This document shows positions 4,814-5,485 of a stretch of DNA of 5,485 bases, piece after piece. Under the pieces are notes generated by a model. That model saw only the letters and a program-made list of their open reading frames with translations, searched no databases and was not told the origin of the DNA. Numbering within the stretch: position 1 is the first letter of the stretch; each line of letters opens with the position of its first letter. A program made the position numbers and the translations under genes. This stretch comes from Myxococcaceae bacterium. GTDB taxonomy: Bacteria > Myxococcota > Myxococcia > Myxococcales > Myxococcaceae. Where the stretch lies: positions 1 through 5,485 of the forward strand of contig JAGSPQ010000304.1 in assembly GCA_018262385.1 (NCBI GenBank). Direction: 5' to 3'.

Positions 4814-5485
4814 CGGACGCGCATCAGGTCGAAGTACGAGCTTCGCGCGGCGAAGCGGGGCGAGGCGCCGGTGAAGCGCACGCCCTGCCAGGTGCGGCCC
4901 TTCTCGTGGTCGCGCGCGGTGAGCTCCTCCATCTGCGTCGTCGACAGCGCGTACGCCCGCGGGCCGGGCGCGAGGCAGTCGCTCGTCTCGTACGCGTTTC
5001 GCTCGGTGCAGGAAGAAGGCGTGAGCGTGAGCTGCGCGCCGTCGCTCGACCATTCGCCCTTCTCGACCGTGATGTACGCGCGGCGGTTCTGGGTGAGGAC
5101 GTACCGGAACGCGTACGAGCCATCCTCGGCGAAGCTGAAGTGCCACAGCTCGCCCGAGCGGTTGTTGCGGACCTTCACCACGTCCTCGCTGATCCGCTCG
5201 GTGCTCTCGATCGAGGTCGCTCCGTCCATCAGCATCCAGTTGCCGGCCAGCGACCCGGCAAAGCCTTCGGCGAGGGGGGTGACGCGGCCCCAGATGATGT
5301 AGCCGCCCAGGCTGTCATCTCCACCGACGGTCGCGGCCGCGGTCGGGATTTGGCTGCTGGGGGCTTCCGCCGACGGCGGCTCGGGGTCGTCAGCGGCGGC
5401 AAGGGCGCCGACCATCAGCACGCCCGACCCCAGCAGGCAGCAGCCGCCCACCGAGATGCCCGCGAGGATCAGCAGCGTCTTCTTG
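4810..5485 (-). CDS. Secreted or membrane-anchored protein with a lipocalin-like beta domain, 5' partial
   Basis: The reverse-strand frame is open to the right edge and gives at least 224 residues. The GTG at 5451-5449 should not be taken as the start: in-frame codons upstream read KKTLLILAGIS and, with the following VGGCCLLGSGVLMVGALAAA, complete a signal peptide or N-terminal anchor. The true start is probably only a few codons outside the window. VGGC loosely resembles a lipobox, but the hydrophobic run continues past the cysteines, so cleavage near ALAAA|DD or retention as an anchor is more likely. A Pro/Ala/Ser linker follows, then a beta-rich domain: SLAGNWML, a strand with LWHFSFAEDGSYAF, VEKGEWSSDGAQLTLTP and a late strand before SYFDLMRVR. 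This G-x-W opening and DGSY/G-x-W-x-x-x-G-x-x-L pattern resembles lipocalin-like domains. The cysteine pair in SSCTERNAYETSDC could form a disulfide outside the cytoplasm. The ligand is unknown. It faces the 441-aa gene tail to tail. Confidence 0.8.
   Translation of the reverse strand, partial: KKTLLILAGISVGGCCLLGSGVLMVGALAAADDPEPPSAEAPSSQIPTAAATVGGDDSLGGYIIWGRVTPLAEGFAGSLAGNWMLMDGATSIESTERISEDVVKVRNNRSGELWHFSFAEDGSYAFRYVLTQNRRAYITVEKGEWSSDGAQLTLTPSSCTERNAYETSDCLAPGPRAYALSTTQMEELTARDHEKGRTWQGVRFTGASPRFAARSSYFDLMRVR
4840..4856 (+). terminator. Hairpin downstream of the 441-aa gene, possible 3' end signal
   Basis: GCTTCGC (4840-4846) and GCGAAGC (4850-4856) form a perfect 7-bp, GC-rich stem with a 3-nt GCG loop, 27 nt past the + strand stop. 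No T-tract follows, so it is not a classical intrinsic terminator. It may still stabilise an mRNA end or help termination. It lies inside the 3' coding end of the convergent gene and so cannot terminate that gene's transcript before its stop. Confidence 0.35.

Noticed and set aside
3167..5146. A 659-codon - strand open frame opposite the 441-aa gene
   Set aside because: It has the same Arg/Leu/His/Pro antisense composition, overlaps two well-supported genes in other frames and has no recognisable motif.
5449..5472. Lipoprotein signal (VGGC) in the - strand protein
   Set aside because: The hydrophobic stretch continues for over ten residues after the cysteine and there is no glycine/serine-rich polar tether directly after it, so cleavage there is unlikely.

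Overview
The window is very GC-rich (by eye near 70%), densely coded and strongly G/C-biased at third codon positions. That bias leaves long spurious open frames antisense to the real genes. The gene content is an ECF-type sigma factor, a bacterial VIT/von Willebrand A protein, a predicted papain-like enzyme with a helical leader, and a secreted or membrane-anchored beta-rich protein. This mix fits a large-genome, GC-rich proteobacterium-like organism. Myxococcota is my best guess, but it rests on style and gene content, not on a marker gene.

Layout, left to right. Positions 1-63 hold the last 20 codons of a gene that reads like the C-terminus of a beta-ketoacyl-ACP synthase III (FabH family). 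After a 96-bp gap with a perfect 6-bp inverted repeat beside a strong Shine-Dalgarno, positions 160-3405 carry three genes on the + strand: a VIT-vWA protein (815 aa), an ECF-like sigma factor (188 aa) and a 76-aa protein of unknown function. No base separates them (TGA|GTG and TAG|ATG), and all three lie in the same reading frame. They almost certainly form one translationally coupled operon. The working idea is a regulatory module in which the cytoplasmic VIT-vWA protein and/or the 76-aa protein modulates the sigma factor. No recognisable membrane or zinc-binding anti-sigma factor is present.

An 82-bp gap (3406-3487) with a weak promoter-like sequence leads to a 441-aa protein (3488-4813). 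It has an N-terminal helical segment with an 11-residue repeat, a helical middle part, a Pro/Lys linker and a C-terminal domain with a plausible Cys252-His384-Asp400 triad of the papain-like/C39-like type. I read it as a candidate effector or toxin-like hydrolase, an inference from sequence motifs only.

On the - strand, 4810-5485 encodes a protein with an N-terminal hydrophobic segment, a Pro/Ala/Ser-rich linker and a lipocalin-like beta-rich domain. Its true start lies beyond the right edge of the window. It converges on the 441-aa gene and their stop codons overlap by 4 bp. A perfect 7-bp hairpin inside its 3' coding end could serve as the 3' end signal of the + strand transcript.

No rRNA, tRNA, CRISPR array, insertion sequence or phage gene was seen.
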